From assembly GCA_045629045.1 (NCBI GenBank), contig JAZQQM010000003.1, positions 1-64,000 on the forward strand: a stretch of DNA of 64,000 bases, given 5' to 3'. The translations under genes were made by a program, and so were the position numbers. The stretch comes from JAILLW01 sp045629045. GTDB taxonomy: Bacteria; Bacillota; Clostridia; Lachnospirales; Lachnospiraceae. This document shows positions 9,219-17,122 of this stretch, in pieces (the first letter of the stretch is position 1; each line of letters opens with the position of its first letter). Below the pieces are notes generated by a model. That model was not told the DNA's origin. It did not search any database and saw only the letters and a list, made by a program, of their open reading frames with translations.

Positions 9219-9583
9219 AAATTAATGATTTGACCAGAATTAATGAAGCTCCGACCAAAGGTATGCTGATTGCTTATTTGAGGAGTAAAGTCGATTTTAA
9301 TGAGTATATGTCAATTAATGATGTAATAAATCAATATAAAGATACAGAGATATTAGAAATTCACATGTTTGATGACACGAAGGAGTATAGGGCTATTTCA
9401 TCTACAAGTAAACGATTTACGGGTGGTTGCGTTGAGCATGTAGCAGATTTCGATGATAATAGTTATCCGGTAAATACTGTAGCTGATGGAAAGATGTTAA
9501 CAGTATTGAATCATGTTGGATTTTTAGAAACAGGTTCGGCATTTATTGATGATTATAGATTAAGAATAGGAGGAAAACAGTAA
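9215..9583 (+). CDS. Csx19-like small type III-D subunit (tentative)
   Basis: 122 residues, acidic, no catalytic motif. Notable segments are EILEIHMFDDTKEYRAISST and a C-terminal IDDYRLRIGG. It is embedded between two RAMP genes with 4-bp and 1-bp overlaps, so it is almost certainly co-translated and part of the effector complex. Csx19 is the small accessory subunit of type III-D loci and the position fits. The sequence match is weak, so the name is mainly from context and size. It could alternatively be a diverged Cas11. Confidence 0.5.
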   Translation: MKINDLTRINEAPTKGMLIAYLRSKVDFNEYMSINDVINQYKDTEILEIHMFDDTKEYRAISSTSKRFTGGCVEHVADFDDNSYPVNTVADGKMLTVLNHVGFLETGSAFIDDYRLRIGGKQ

Positions 9584-11475
9584 TGGGTGACTATAAATTT
9601 ATTAATCCGTATAACTTTTTCCCACTAAGTAATAATGCACCTGACAGAAAGCAGATGGAGTATGGTAATAACAGTGGTGTGATAGAGTATTCAATTATGA
9701 CAAAAACCCCACTGATTATTCCTAATACGAGTAATAGTAATGCATTTAATGTTCAAATTGAAGGACATAAATCATATGATTTTTTCTCTTACAATGATTT
9801 GTCTGAGACAAAAGATGTTACAAACGAAAAATTTGTTCCGGTAATACCCGGAAGCGAAATTAGGGGAATGATACGAAGTAATTATGAGATATTAACTAAT
9901 TCGTGCCTTTCGGCTTTAGATTCGGATACCACTATGAGTAAACGAATAGCTGAGCCTTTTTCGGCAGGAGTTTTGAAGAAAATCGGCGACGGAAAATATG
10001 AGTTATTTAAGGCTACGGATTGCATATTTAGGGCAGTAGCACCAAACAATTTAAATGATGCGGTTTATACAGGAAAATATACTCAAAATGTAAATAGCTA
10101 CATTCAAAATGGATTAAAAGAAGGTGAAAAAATAAATTTTGAATTAGTAAAACGAGATAAAGGAAAGCCATTCGCTACACAATTACGCAAGGGAACGACT
10201 ATTGGATATGTAATAAAGGGAACAAAAGGTGTAAGAAAACATAATTGTCATATTTTTGTACCTACAACTGAAAAAGTTGCAGCAACTGGGGAACTGAATA
10301 TCAAGGAATTGTTGACTGTACTCGATATGTATGCAAAGAATTCAAGCAGCTATAAAGAATATAGAAAGCAATTAGATGAGTTTGTTAAGAATGCCGAGAA
10401 GAATTCATATTTCCCAGTATATTATAGTTGCTTCAACGGAACAGTGTATTTGTCTCCGGCTTCAATCACAAGAGAAGTTTATATGCGTACATTACATGAA
10501 CTGGTTAAGGATCACAATACATGTAATGATGTGAACTGCCTGTGTCCTGCATGTAGGTTGTTCGGAACAGTTATTGGCAAGGGGGCTTCGGAGGCAGTAG
10601 CTTCAAGAATCAGATTTGAAGATATGGTATTTGAGGATGGCGACTGTTCTGGTGCGTATGGTGATATAGTAACGCTGGCACCTTTATCTTCCCCGAAACT
10701 TAATAATATGGAATTTTATCTTAAAAGACCGGATTTAAAAGCTATATTCTGGACTTATGATTACTGGATGGATGCGGATGGAAAAGGATATGTCAATGAT
10801 GCCGGAATAAACGGAAGAAAATTTTACTGGCATAATATGCAAATCGATAAATCGAAGGTAGAACAGACCAATTTGAATGTCACTGTACGCCCTGTTAAGA
10901 CAGGTAAGAAGTTTAGTGGGCGATTGTTTTTTGAGAATCTTACGGATGCGGAATTGAATACCTTGGTTTATGTGTTGAATGCAGGTGATAACGCAGCATT
11001 AAATGAAAAAAAACATGGATATAAATTAGGACATGCGAAACCCTTAGGATACGGAAGTATTGCTATATCGGTGGATAAGGTGATTAAGAAAACGATTGAA
11101 AGTCATGATGGTACAATAACTTATCTTGAAAAAGAATGTATTGTTGATAAACCTGAAATAGACGACACTATTCGCAATGCTTATGAGAAGATGACATGTT
11201 TTGAACTACTAAATGGTAAGAATGTCGATTATCCGAGAGAAAATAATGGGGCAGAAATTTTCAAATGGTTTATTAATAATCATGGTGGCGCTGCAATGAA
11301 GAATAAGCGTAACCAAGAGGGATTTATTGAGTATATAGAACCCATGCAACCCAATTTTGCTAAGACCGGATATAGACCGGTCAATGATTCCGGTAATAAT
11401 CAAAATAGAAATAGGGGTCAAAATAGAAATAAGGGTTTTCAGAATAAAAACCATGGTGGTAAGAAAGGAAAATAA
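9583..11475 (+). CDS. Large Cas7 RAMP protein with insertion (TIGR03986-like)
   Basis: 630 residues. Cas7 landmarks are PVIPGSEIRGMIRS near residue 85 and the glycine-rich KLGHAKPLGYGSIAI near 485. Between them lies a long insertion with a Cys cluster (CNDVNCLCPACRLFG, about 317-331) that could bind zinc. This matches the TIGR03986 CRISPR RAMP family and the Cas7-insertion subunit of III-Dv. The C-terminal 35 or so residues are a disordered Asn/Arg/Gly/Lys tail (NNQNRNRGQNRNKG), likely RNA-binding. The start overlaps the previous stop by one base, and the stop overlaps the cas6 ATG. Confidence 0.8.
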   Translation: MGDYKFINPYNFFPLSNNAPDRKQMEYGNNSGVIEYSIMTKTPLIIPNTSNSNAFNVQIEGHKSYDFFSYNDLSETKDVTNEKFVPVIPGSEIRGMIRSNYEILTNSCLSALDSDTTMSKRIAEPFSAGVLKKIGDGKYELFKATDCIFRAVAPNNLNDAVYTGKYTQNVNSYIQNGLKEGEKINFELVKRDKGKPFATQLRKGTTIGYVIKGTKGVRKHNCHIFVPTTEKVAATGELNIKELLTVLDMYAKNSSSYKEYRKQLDEFVKNAEKNSYFPVYYSCFNGTVYLSPASITREVYMRTLHELVKDHNTCNDVNCLCPACRLFGTVIGKGASEAVASRIRFEDMVFEDGDCSGAYGDIVTLAPLSSPKLNNMEFYLKRPDLKAIFWTYDYWMDADGKGYVNDAGINGRKFYWHNMQIDKSKVEQTNLNVTVRPVKTGKKFSGRLFFENLTDAELNTLVYVLNAGDNAALNEKKHGYKLGHAKPLGYGSIAISVDKVIKKTIESHDGTITYLEKECIVDKPEIDDTIRNAYEKMTCFELLNGKNVDYPRENNGAEIFKWFINNHGGAAMKNKRNQEGFIEYIEPMQPNFAKTGYRPVNDSGNNQNRNRGQNRNKGFQNKNHGGKKGK

Positions 11476-12212
11476 TGCAGTTACATATTTCACATTCGTG
11501 TAAAACTCCAATTGTATTACCGGTTAATTATCACCATATTCTTCAAGGGATTGTTTACAATTCGTTGGCTCATGGTCAGCCCCAAGGAACGTGTCTGGCT
11601 GAAAGTTTGCATGATAATACTGAAGGATTGAAAAGAGAATATAAGTTTTTTCAGTTTAGCGAGATATCAGGTCATTACTCTTTTTATAATCGAAAATTGA
11701 CTTTTGATAATACTATGTCTTGGGAGATAAGGACACCGGACAGACATATAATAATGGCAATTAAGCGTGGAATTGAGGAAAATGGTATTAAGTACGGCAA
11801 TATAGAGGTTGATAATGTTCGCGTGGAACTGACGGATAATACTATTGAATTTGATGAGATTTGTATTAGAATGTCGACTCCAATTTGCGTATATTCAACA
11901 GATCCCGAGACAAAAAAGACATATTTCTATAGTCCGGATGAAGATGAATTTTATGAGGGAATGTGTGACAATTTTGTACGTAAATATGAAGCATATTCAG
12001 GAAATGTTCCAAATGGAACAATTGAGATTGAACCGCTAAATGTGTTTCAAAAGGATAAATATGTGACTAAGTATAAGGGATTTTATATAAGCGGATGGCG
12101 TGGTGAATATATATTGCGAGGTAATAGGAAGTATATTGATTTTTTATATCAGACAGGGTTAGGTGCAAAAAATTCACAGGGATTTGGAATGTTTAATGTA
12201 ATTGAGCCGTAA
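11475..12212 (+). CDS. cas6: Cas6 pre-crRNA endoribonuclease
   Basis: 245 residues. The C-terminal glycine-rich loop GLGAKNSQGFGMF is the Cas6 signature, and the N-terminal half has the ferredoxin-like pattern with HHILQGIVYNSL, where a His is a candidate catalytic residue. Cas6 cuts the repeat RNA, leaving an 8-nt 5' handle; here the handle would be AUUGAAAC. It is the last gene before the leader and array, in the same direction. The start overlaps the previous stop (TAATG). Confidence 0.88.
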   Translation: MQLHISHSCKTPIVLPVNYHHILQGIVYNSLAHGQPQGTCLAESLHDNTEGLKREYKFFQFSEISGHYSFYNRKLTFDNTMSWEIRTPDRHIIMAIKRGIEENGIKYGNIEVDNVRVELTDNTIEFDEICIRMSTPICVYSTDPETKKTYFYSPDEDEFYEGMCDNFVRKYEAYSGNVPNGTIEIEPLNVFQKDKYVTKYKGFYISGWRGEYILRGNRKYIDFLYQTGLGAKNSQGFGMFNVIEP

Positions 12213-12367
12213 AAAGTCGGTCGACCTAAGGTGGATTTTGTAGTCATTACGGGAATACCGAATATATAGGATTTATAGGGATTTTGATTTTTGAGGTTGA
12301 CCGAAAAAAGAGGTCATTTTTGAGCAATCTGTGTAAGAAGAGGTTATATATCTTTGTAAATGCAGTT
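12213..12367 (+). promoter_or_regulatory. CRISPR leader
   Basis: 155 AT-rich bases between cas6 and the first repeat, with no gene. It contains an inverted repeat, TCGGTCGACCT at 12217-12227 against AGGTTGACCGA at 12294-12304 (10 of 11 paired), 66 nt apart. The far end of the array carries the degenerate repeat, so this side is the leader end. A TATATA-rich tract near 12345 may be part of an array promoter. Confidence 0.65.
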
Positions 12368-13251
12368 GTGTACCGTACCTATGAGGAATTGAAACTATTT
12401 GATATATTCTCCTGTACAATTAGCTTTTTCCCAGTGTACCGTACCTATGAGGAATTGAAACTGTACCAAAAGGCCCGGTAAATATAGAAACAAAAGGCAC
12501 GTGTACCGTACCTATGAGGAATTGAAACGATTTTAAATCCTTCTTCTAACTCTCCGATGAGTTCAGGGTGTACCGTACCTATGAGGAATTGAAACGAACC
12601 TGCTCTGTAGATAACAACTTCTACTGTTCTAGGTGTACCGTACCTATGAGGAATTGAAACAATTCAACATTGAAGTCTGTTGCCGGCGTATGAGATTCGT
12701 GTACCGTACCTATGAGGAATTGAAACAGAACTGTAAAGACTACTGCAAGATCTCCCAATACAGTGTACCGTACCTATGAGGAATTGAAACTGAACACTTC
12801 TGTCATACCTTGCTTGTTCTAATATGTATGGGTGTACCGTACCTATGAGGAATTGAAACTCAGAACAATGGAATCATTTCCACATTTATTAACACGTGTA
12901 CCGTACCTATGAGGAATTGAAACATTAATGCCATCTGTTTTTCCTCCTTTTAAGATTGGTGTACCGTACCTATGAGGAATTGAAACTCATCATAATCAAG
13001 ATTACCCCCGTATAAGCCTCCCTGGTGTACCGTACCTATGAGGAATTGAAACATTACTGTAAAACAATACCTTCGCTTTTTATAAATTCGGTGTACCGTA
13101 CCTATGAGGAATTGAAACATTTATTCAGTTACTGCTACAAGTTCAAGCTTTTCGCCGCCTGTGTACCGTACCTATGAGGAATTGAAACTCACAGACAAGC
13201 TCCTCTATTTCTGGATATCTACTCCTTGCCGGTGTACCGTACCTATGAGGA
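12368..13251 (+). CRISPR. CRISPR array, 14 repeats and 13 spacers
   Basis: A 28-bp repeat begins GTGTACCG and ends ATTGAAAC. Repeat starts are 12368, 12434, 12501, 12568, 12633, 12699, 12763, 12832, 12896, 12959, 13025, 13091, 13161 and 13232. The first 13 look identical. The last keeps about 20 bases and then diverges. Spacers are 35-43 bp. The ATTGAAAC 3' end gives the standard type III handle, so the array is read left to right like the cas genes. Every spacer is distinct by eye. Confidence 0.98.
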
Positions 13252-13260
13252 CTATTGATT

Positions 13261-13521
13261 ATGTTTGTGATTCTGGTTTATGACGTAGATAAGAAAAGAG
13301 ATGGCAGAGTATTAAAAGTATGTCGTAAATATTTGTCACATACGCAAAAGTCTGTATTTGAAGGCGCTATTACGGATAGTAAACTTAAAAAACTTAAGGC
13401 AGAACTTCAAGAAATTATCGATTTCGATGATGATGCAATTTGTATCTATGCGTTTAACAATACGGTGGGATTGATTAAAGAGCAAATAGGAGTGGTAGTA
13501 AACAATTCTTGTATATTGTAG
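13261..13521 (+). CDS. cas2: Cas2, abutting the last CRISPR repeat
   Basis: 86 residues from ATG 13261 (TTG 13255 is possible). The sequence is a full Cas2: MFVILVYDVDKKRD with the conserved Asp after beta-1, CRKYLSHTQKSVFEG, and a final AFNNTVGLIKEQIG. Cas2 is the dimeric partner of Cas1 in spacer integration, but no cas1 is in the window. The gene begins 10 bp after the recognisable end of the terminal repeat. The only ribosome site is GAGG at 13247-13250, inside that repeat, so it is probably translated from the array transcript. A strong terminator follows. Confidence 0.9.
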   Translation: MFVILVYDVDKKRDGRVLKVCRKYLSHTQKSVFEGAITDSKLKKLKAELQEIIDFDDDAICIYAFNNTVGLIKEQIGVVVNNSCIL

Positions 13522-13531
13522 TGATGGTTGG

Positions 13532-13565
13532 AAACTCTGTACCCAAAAGGTACAGAGTTTTTTTA
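13532..13565 (+). terminator. Intrinsic terminator after cas2
   Basis: A 12-bp stem, AAACTCTGTACC (13532-13543) with GGTACAGAGTTT (13549-13560), a 5-nt loop and a run of Ts. It closes the array-cas2 transcript. Confidence 0.92.
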
Positions 13566-13582
13566 CATCCACATTAAATACT

Positions 13583-13624
13583 AAACCAACGGTTCATTGT
13601 TTATATTTTTTCGAAGAATATACT
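13583..13624 (+). promoter_or_regulatory. Promoter with AACCnnnGGTT element (copy 1)
   Basis: AAACC-AAC-GGTT-CATTG at 13583-13599, then TATACT at 13619-13624, 24 nt after GGTT. TTGTTT at 13597-13602 can act as the -35. It drives the lipoprotein at 13664. Confidence 0.65.
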
Positions 13625-13663
13625 TATTAATATATTAAACAATATTTAATTCAAAGGGAGATT

Positions 13664-14068
13664 ATGAAAATGAAAAATGTAAAGAAAATCGGTTGTGTTG
13701 TATTAATGGTTGCTACAATGTGTATGTCTTTGACAGGATGCGGTAAAAAGACTTTGTCCGGGGAATATGTTGTAAGTGAAATGTCGGAAGCTGCTCCGAG
13801 CATTTTCCCGCAGGGTTACATCAATGAATTCTTTAAGTATGAGAATTGCGAGATGGAATTTTTAAGTGACGGAACGCTGCTTATGGACGCTACTGAGGAA
13901 GGAAAAACTCCTTTTGCCGGTAAGAATCACAAGTTTGCCTGTGTTGACGGAAAATTAAAAATAGTTGCTCCGTTAGGTTCAACTGCAGTTTCGGATTATG
14001 TGGTAAGTGGCCGCAAAATAACAATCTCGGACGATAAAGGGAACTACATTGTTTTGACTAAGAAGTAA
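13664..14068 (+). CDS. Small lipoprotein of unknown function
   Basis: 134 residues. A lipoprotein signal peptide of about 24 residues ends in the lipobox LTGC, so the mature part is anchored outside the membrane. The mature domain has short beta-type segments with a repeated pattern (FLSDGTLLMDA, DGKLKIVAPLG, YVVSGRKITISDDKG), like the small beta domains of other clostridial lipoproteins (a DUF-type fold). GGGAG precedes ATG 13664; ATG 13670 is an alternative. It is first of the genes behind the shared AACCnnnGGTT promoter and is followed at 13 bp by a tiny acidic ORF. Confidence 0.75.
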   Translation: MKMKNVKKIGCVVLMVATMCMSLTGCGKKTLSGEYVVSEMSEAAPSIFPQGYINEFFKYENCEMEFLSDGTLLMDATEEGKTPFAGKNHKFACVDGKLKIVAPLGSTAVSDYVVSGRKITISDDKGNYIVLTKK

Positions 14069-14080
14069 GGAGGGGTTCTA

Positions 14081-14233
14081 ATGTGCAATTATGATGATTC
14101 AAATGATATTTATTATCATGCAGTTGACGGTGTGGATGAAAATGCCGGATATCAATGTTATATTGATGATATGGAGGCGTTTGATAATCGGTTTCAATCT
14201 GACGATTACTGGGATGATTCAGAGTTTTTTTGA
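14081..14233 (+). CDS. 50-residue acidic protein, unknown
   Basis: Preceded by AAGGAGGGG 4 nt before the ATG. 50 codons, very rich in Asp, Tyr and Asn (DDSNDIYYHAVDGVDEN, ending DDYWDDSEFF). Tyr/Asp-rich miniproteins of this kind are common in Firmicutes but unassigned; a DNA-mimic role is one speculation. It follows the lipoprotein by 12 bp in the same transcript. Confidence 0.6.
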   Translation: MCNYDDSNDIYYHAVDGVDENAGYQCYIDDMEAFDNRFQSDDYWDDSEFF

Positions 14234-14258
14234 AACACTCCTAAGACTCAAAATATGT

Positions 14259-14302
14259 TATAATATCTAAGGCACGCATAACAATAAACGCTGTCTGTTA
14301 TG
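14259..14302 (+). promoter_or_regulatory. Promoter and inverted repeat ahead of the 14358 gene
   Basis: TATAAT at 14259-14264 has no good -35 at the usual distance. An inverted repeat CATAACA...TGTTATG (about 14277-14302) lies downstream of it in the leader, and ATAACA recurs near 14328. This unit lacks the AACCnnnGGTT element of its neighbours. Confidence 0.4.
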
Positions 14303-14357
14303 AACCACATAAAAACAATAAAAGTATAACAAACAGATTATTAAATGGAGGGCTATT

Positions 14358-14750
14358 ATGTATAGTTATGATTCTTATTTAGATCACCGGGCCGGAGCTA
14401 CAATTACAGTAGACGAAGCACTTCGAATTTATAATGATATTTGCGAAGGCGTCAAAAAGTGTACAATAGAAGATAAAATGGAGTTTGCTGATGATTTTGT
14501 TAAGAAGGCGTGCAATTATGCAAAAGTGCGTCAGGATTGGGAATTCATGTCAAATGATGAAAAGATGGAAGCTGATAAAGGACGCACGATAAAGCACAAT
14601 GCCTGCATAGATGCGGTAAACATTTTGGCAAGATTGTTAAATAGCGATGGAATTGAAACTCCATGGCGAGATCAGTTGGGAGATGAACGAAAACGAATTG
14701 GCGATTTCGCCTGCTTCGTAGCTTATATAGTTGGAATTAGCAATAGATAG
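14358..14750 (+). CDS. Conserved hypothetical protein (possibly DUF3232 family)
   Basis: 130 residues, soluble, mostly helical (VDEALRIYNDICEGVKKC, ADDFVKKACNYAKVRQDWEF, DFACFVAYIVGISNR). It resembles a small clostridial family that I believe is DUF3232; the label is from memory and unverified. GGAGG precedes the ATG by 9 nt. It is a single-gene unit closed by a strong terminator. No enzymatic motif is visible. Confidence 0.65.
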   Translation: MYSYDSYLDHRAGATITVDEALRIYNDICEGVKKCTIEDKMEFADDFVKKACNYAKVRQDWEFMSNDEKMEADKGRTIKHNACIDAVNILARLLNSDGIETPWRDQLGDERKRIGDFACFVAYIVGISNR

Positions 14751-14756
14751 ATTTAA

Positions 14757-14792
14757 GGGCAATCAACTAAGGTTGGTTGCCCTTTTATTTTT
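14757..14792 (+). terminator. Intrinsic terminator
   Basis: An 11-bp arm pair GGGCAATCAAC (14757-14767) and GTTGGTTGCCC (14772-14782) with a TAAG loop, followed by TTTTATTTTT. Confidence 0.9.
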
Positions 14793-14813
14793 GCTTATGG
14801 GAATCATATACTG

Positions 14814-14855
14814 AACCAGCGGTTTATTCTTTTATGTATTTGTAAATCATATAAT
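14814..14855 (+). promoter_or_regulatory. Promoter with AACCnnnGGTT element (copy 2)
   Basis: GAACC-AGC-GGTT-TATT at 14813-14828, then TATAAT at 14850-14855, 25 nt after GGTT. TTCTTT at 14827-14832 is at the -35 place. It serves the membrane gene at 14878. Confidence 0.65.
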
Positions 14856-14877
14856 TTATATAAAGGAGGGGAAAGAA

Positions 14878-15282
14878 ATGACAGAACAGAAGAAAGAAAT
14901 TAAGATCAGAAATTTTATAGTTACTATTATTTGTGTGTATTTATCAGTGGTTTCGTATCTTTATATAAAACTGATGGAAGCACCATTTATGTGGCCCGCA
15001 ATTTTAATTTTTATTGCAGCAGCCATACTTTTTTCACCTTTGTTAAAGAAAGTAAATATATGGAAAAGGATAGGTTCATTTGTGGGAGCTGTTTTGGTCA
15101 TAAGTGAAATAATGGCATTGGTTATATCAAAAACATTTTTATATATTATGGCTAATTATGAATGCATATTTATCATGTCATATATGCTTATATGTTTCTT
15201 GTTTTTTGCAATAGGCTTATTAATTGGAATTATCGGATTGATAATAGGCATATGCGAGATGCCGGTGGTTATTGTTCTATAA
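14878..15282 (+). CDS. Small four-helix membrane protein, unknown
   Basis: 134 residues with four hydrophobic segments at about 12-31, 36-56, 65-88 and 98-130. The N-terminus is charged (MTEQKKEIKIRN). No family recognised and no charged residues conserved within the helices. GGAGGGG is 6 nt before the ATG. It is a monocistronic gene behind its own copy of the shared promoter element, and the next copy of the element starts just after its stop codon. Confidence 0.65.
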   Translation: MTEQKKEIKIRNFIVTIICVYLSVVSYLYIKLMEAPFMWPAILIFIAAAILFSPLLKKVNIWKRIGSFVGAVLVISEIMALVISKTFLYIMANYECIFIMSYMLICFLFFAIGLLIGIIGLIIGICEMPVVIVL

Positions 15283-15288
15283 TAATGT

Positions 15289-15331
15289 AAACCGACGGTT
15301 CATTGAACGTCTGCACATAGTATGAAATAAT
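15289..15331 (+). promoter_or_regulatory. Promoter with AACCnnnGGTT element (copy 3)
   Basis: AAACC-GAC-GGTT-CATTG at 15289-15305, TTGAAC at 15303-15308, a 17-bp spacer and AATAAT at 15326-15331 (25 nt after GGTT). It serves the small ORF at 15355 and the Sel1 lipoprotein. Confidence 0.6.
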
Positions 15332-15354
15332 TCAATAAAAGGAGGATCATTGAT

Positions 15355-15510
15355 ATGACCAAGAAGGAATATGAACTATATAAGAATACAACTGAAAAGA
15401 TTATAAGAGGTGAAAAGATTACCGGTGAAGAAAAAGATGCTCTTGCGGCACATATATCCGAAACTGAAAAAATGCTTGAAGATATCAGGTGCAAAGATAA
15501 GAACGATTGA
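15355..15510 (+). CDS. 51-residue helical protein, unknown
   Basis: GGAGG at 15341-15345 lies 9 nt before the ATG. 51 residues, highly charged and helical (TKKEYELYKNTTEKIIRGEK, ISETEKMLEDIR), no signal or membrane segment. It precedes the Sel1-repeat lipoprotein by 36 bp and probably shares its transcript. No family recognised. Confidence 0.6.
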   Translation: MTKKEYELYKNTTEKIIRGEKITGEEKDALAAHISETEKMLEDIRCKDKND

Positions 15511-15546
15511 TTTTATTTTATCAAATATATGATGGAAAGGGAAAAT

Positions 15547-16959
15547 ATGAAAAAAAGAATAAGTGTAGTGATTGGTTGTTGTGCAATATGTGTTTCACTC
15601 ATGGCATGTAAAGAAAATGAGGTGGTTTTAGAAAACACCCTAACTATTACGGAAGAAGTTGAGGAATCGTTAGAAGAGGAAACGGCTCATGTAGAAGAAC
15701 CTACTCAGGAAGAAATTGCAGCGGAAAAGGTATCACAGGGAATTGAAATAATGTATACAGACGGCGAAGAAGCCTTAAGATTGTTTGAAGAGGCTGCTGA
15801 TGCAGGAAATGAAGATGCGATATTCCTTGCAGGATATATGCTTGATTGGGAAGGTGACAGTATTGGCCATAAGGATATTAAGAAAGCCCGAGAGTATTAT
15901 GAAAAGGTTGAAGCGGATAATCCTTTTGCTATGTTTTGTTTAGGATGTAATAACGAATTTGGACAAGGCGGAGATATTAATATTGAAAGAGCTGAAGAAC
16001 TATTTGCGAAGGCAGCAGGGATTATAGATGAGAATAGTGCAGATAATACTAAATATCCGGGAATTGCTAATTTATTAATCGCAGAAATGTATTACGGAGG
16101 CTTCGGTGTAGAACAGGACTATGACAAAGCTTTTGATTTGTACTTAAAAGCAAGCGAGTCAGGAAACCGATTGGCGATGTGTAAGACAGGCCTTATGTAT
16201 CTTAATGGCAACGGAATAGAACAGGATTATGAAAAGGCAATGGAGTGGTATGTGAAATCTGCTGATTTAGGCTATTGTGTTGCTATGAATGAAATCGGGT
16301 GGATATTCAAAAACGGCTTCGGAGTAGAAACGGATTATGAAAAGGCGATGGAGTGGTATACGAAAGCCGCGGATTTAGGAAGCTATAGGGCAATGACCAA
16401 TCTGGGAAGTATGTATCTTAACGGAGATGGAATAGAACAGGATTACACAAAGGCATTTGAATGGTACAACAAAGCGGCAGATCTTAATGATACTGTTGGA
16501 ATTAGAACAATCGGATGGATGTATAGTCAGGGAAAAGGTGTGGAACAGGATTATGCTAAAGCAGTAGAACTATATGAAAAAGCTGCCGGCCTGGGCGACA
16601 TAGGAGCAATGGGAAATTTAGGAACAATGTATAGAAGAGGTGATGGAGTAGAACAGGATTATACTAAAGCTATAGAGTGGTATGAAAAAGCCGGTAATGG
16701 CGGAGAAACTCAGGCATGGACCACAATCGGATATTTATATAACATTGGCGAAGGCGTGGAACAGAACTATGAAAAGGCAATGGAATGGTATGAAAAAGCA
16801 GCCGAATTAGGTGATGGTTCTGCGGTAAGCAATATGGCATGGATGTATTATGACGGAACAGGAGTAGAAAAAGATAAGGCTAAAGCTAAAGAATTATGGG
16901 AGAAGGCAGTTGATATGGGATTCGAAACTGCAAGTCAATATCTGGATGCTAATTTTTAA
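15547..16959 (+). CDS. Sel1-repeat lipoprotein
   Basis: 470 residues. The signal peptide ends in the lipobox SLMAC, then an acidic linker, then about ten Sel1-like repeats of 36 residues from about 80 to the end. Repeats carry the consensus GxGVEQDYxKAxEWYxKAAxLG, for example GNGIEQDYEKAMEWYVKSA. Sel1 repeats form alpha-solenoids that bind other proteins; here the solenoid would be displayed on the outer face of the membrane. ATG 15547 is chosen over 15529 because GGAAAGGGA lies just upstream and the signal peptide starts there. The repeat units are near-identical at the DNA level in places, so copy number may vary between strains. Confidence 0.88.
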   Translation: MKKRISVVIGCCAICVSLMACKENEVVLENTLTITEEVEESLEEETAHVEEPTQEEIAAEKVSQGIEIMYTDGEEALRLFEEAADAGNEDAIFLAGYMLDWEGDSIGHKDIKKAREYYEKVEADNPFAMFCLGCNNEFGQGGDINIERAEELFAKAAGIIDENSADNTKYPGIANLLIAEMYYGGFGVEQDYDKAFDLYLKASESGNRLAMCKTGLMYLNGNGIEQDYEKAMEWYVKSADLGYCVAMNEIGWIFKNGFGVETDYEKAMEWYTKAADLGSYRAMTNLGSMYLNGDGIEQDYTKAFEWYNKAADLNDTVGIRTIGWMYSQGKGVEQDYAKAVELYEKAAGLGDIGAMGNLGTMYRRGDGVEQDYTKAIEWYEKAGNGGETQAWTTIGYLYNIGEGVEQNYEKAMEWYEKAAELGDGSAVSNMAWMYYDGTGVEKDKAKAKELWEKAVDMGFETASQYLDANF

Positions 16960-16980
16960 ATAGTTGAAACATTAGTGCAA

Positions 16981-17014
16981 AATCGGAGGACTGGTTTACA
17001 GCCCTCCGATTTTT
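16981..17014 (+). terminator. Intrinsic terminator
   Basis: AATCGGAGG (16981-16989) pairs with CCTCCGATT (17003-17011), followed by TTTTG. It ends the Sel1 transcript. Confidence 0.88.
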
Positions 17015-17032
17015 GTAGTTAACCGAAATTAT

Positions 17033-17073
17033 ACCACTGGTTGATATCATTGAGATCATTGCCAATCTATAAT
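17033..17073 (+). promoter_or_regulatory. Promoter with AACCnnnGGTT element (copy 4)
   Basis: ACC-ACT-GGTT-GAT at 17033-17045, then TATAAT at 17068-17073, exactly 25 nt after GGTT. The -35 hexamer is poor (TATCAT). It serves the gene at 17123. Confidence 0.6.
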
Positions 17074-17122
17074 GTAAACAGATTCAAAGAAAACAGATAA
17101 ATTTAACGGAGGTAATGATTTT

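Noticed and set aside
4305..12212. Standard III-A (Csm) or III-B (Cmr) locus
   Set aside because: No separate Csm2/Cmr5, Csm4/Cmr3 or Csm5/Cmr1 genes; fused RAMPs with Csx10 features fit III-D.
12284..12481. 65-codon plus-strand frame across the first CRISPR repeats
   Set aside because: It runs through leader, repeats and a spacer; the array explains the sequence.
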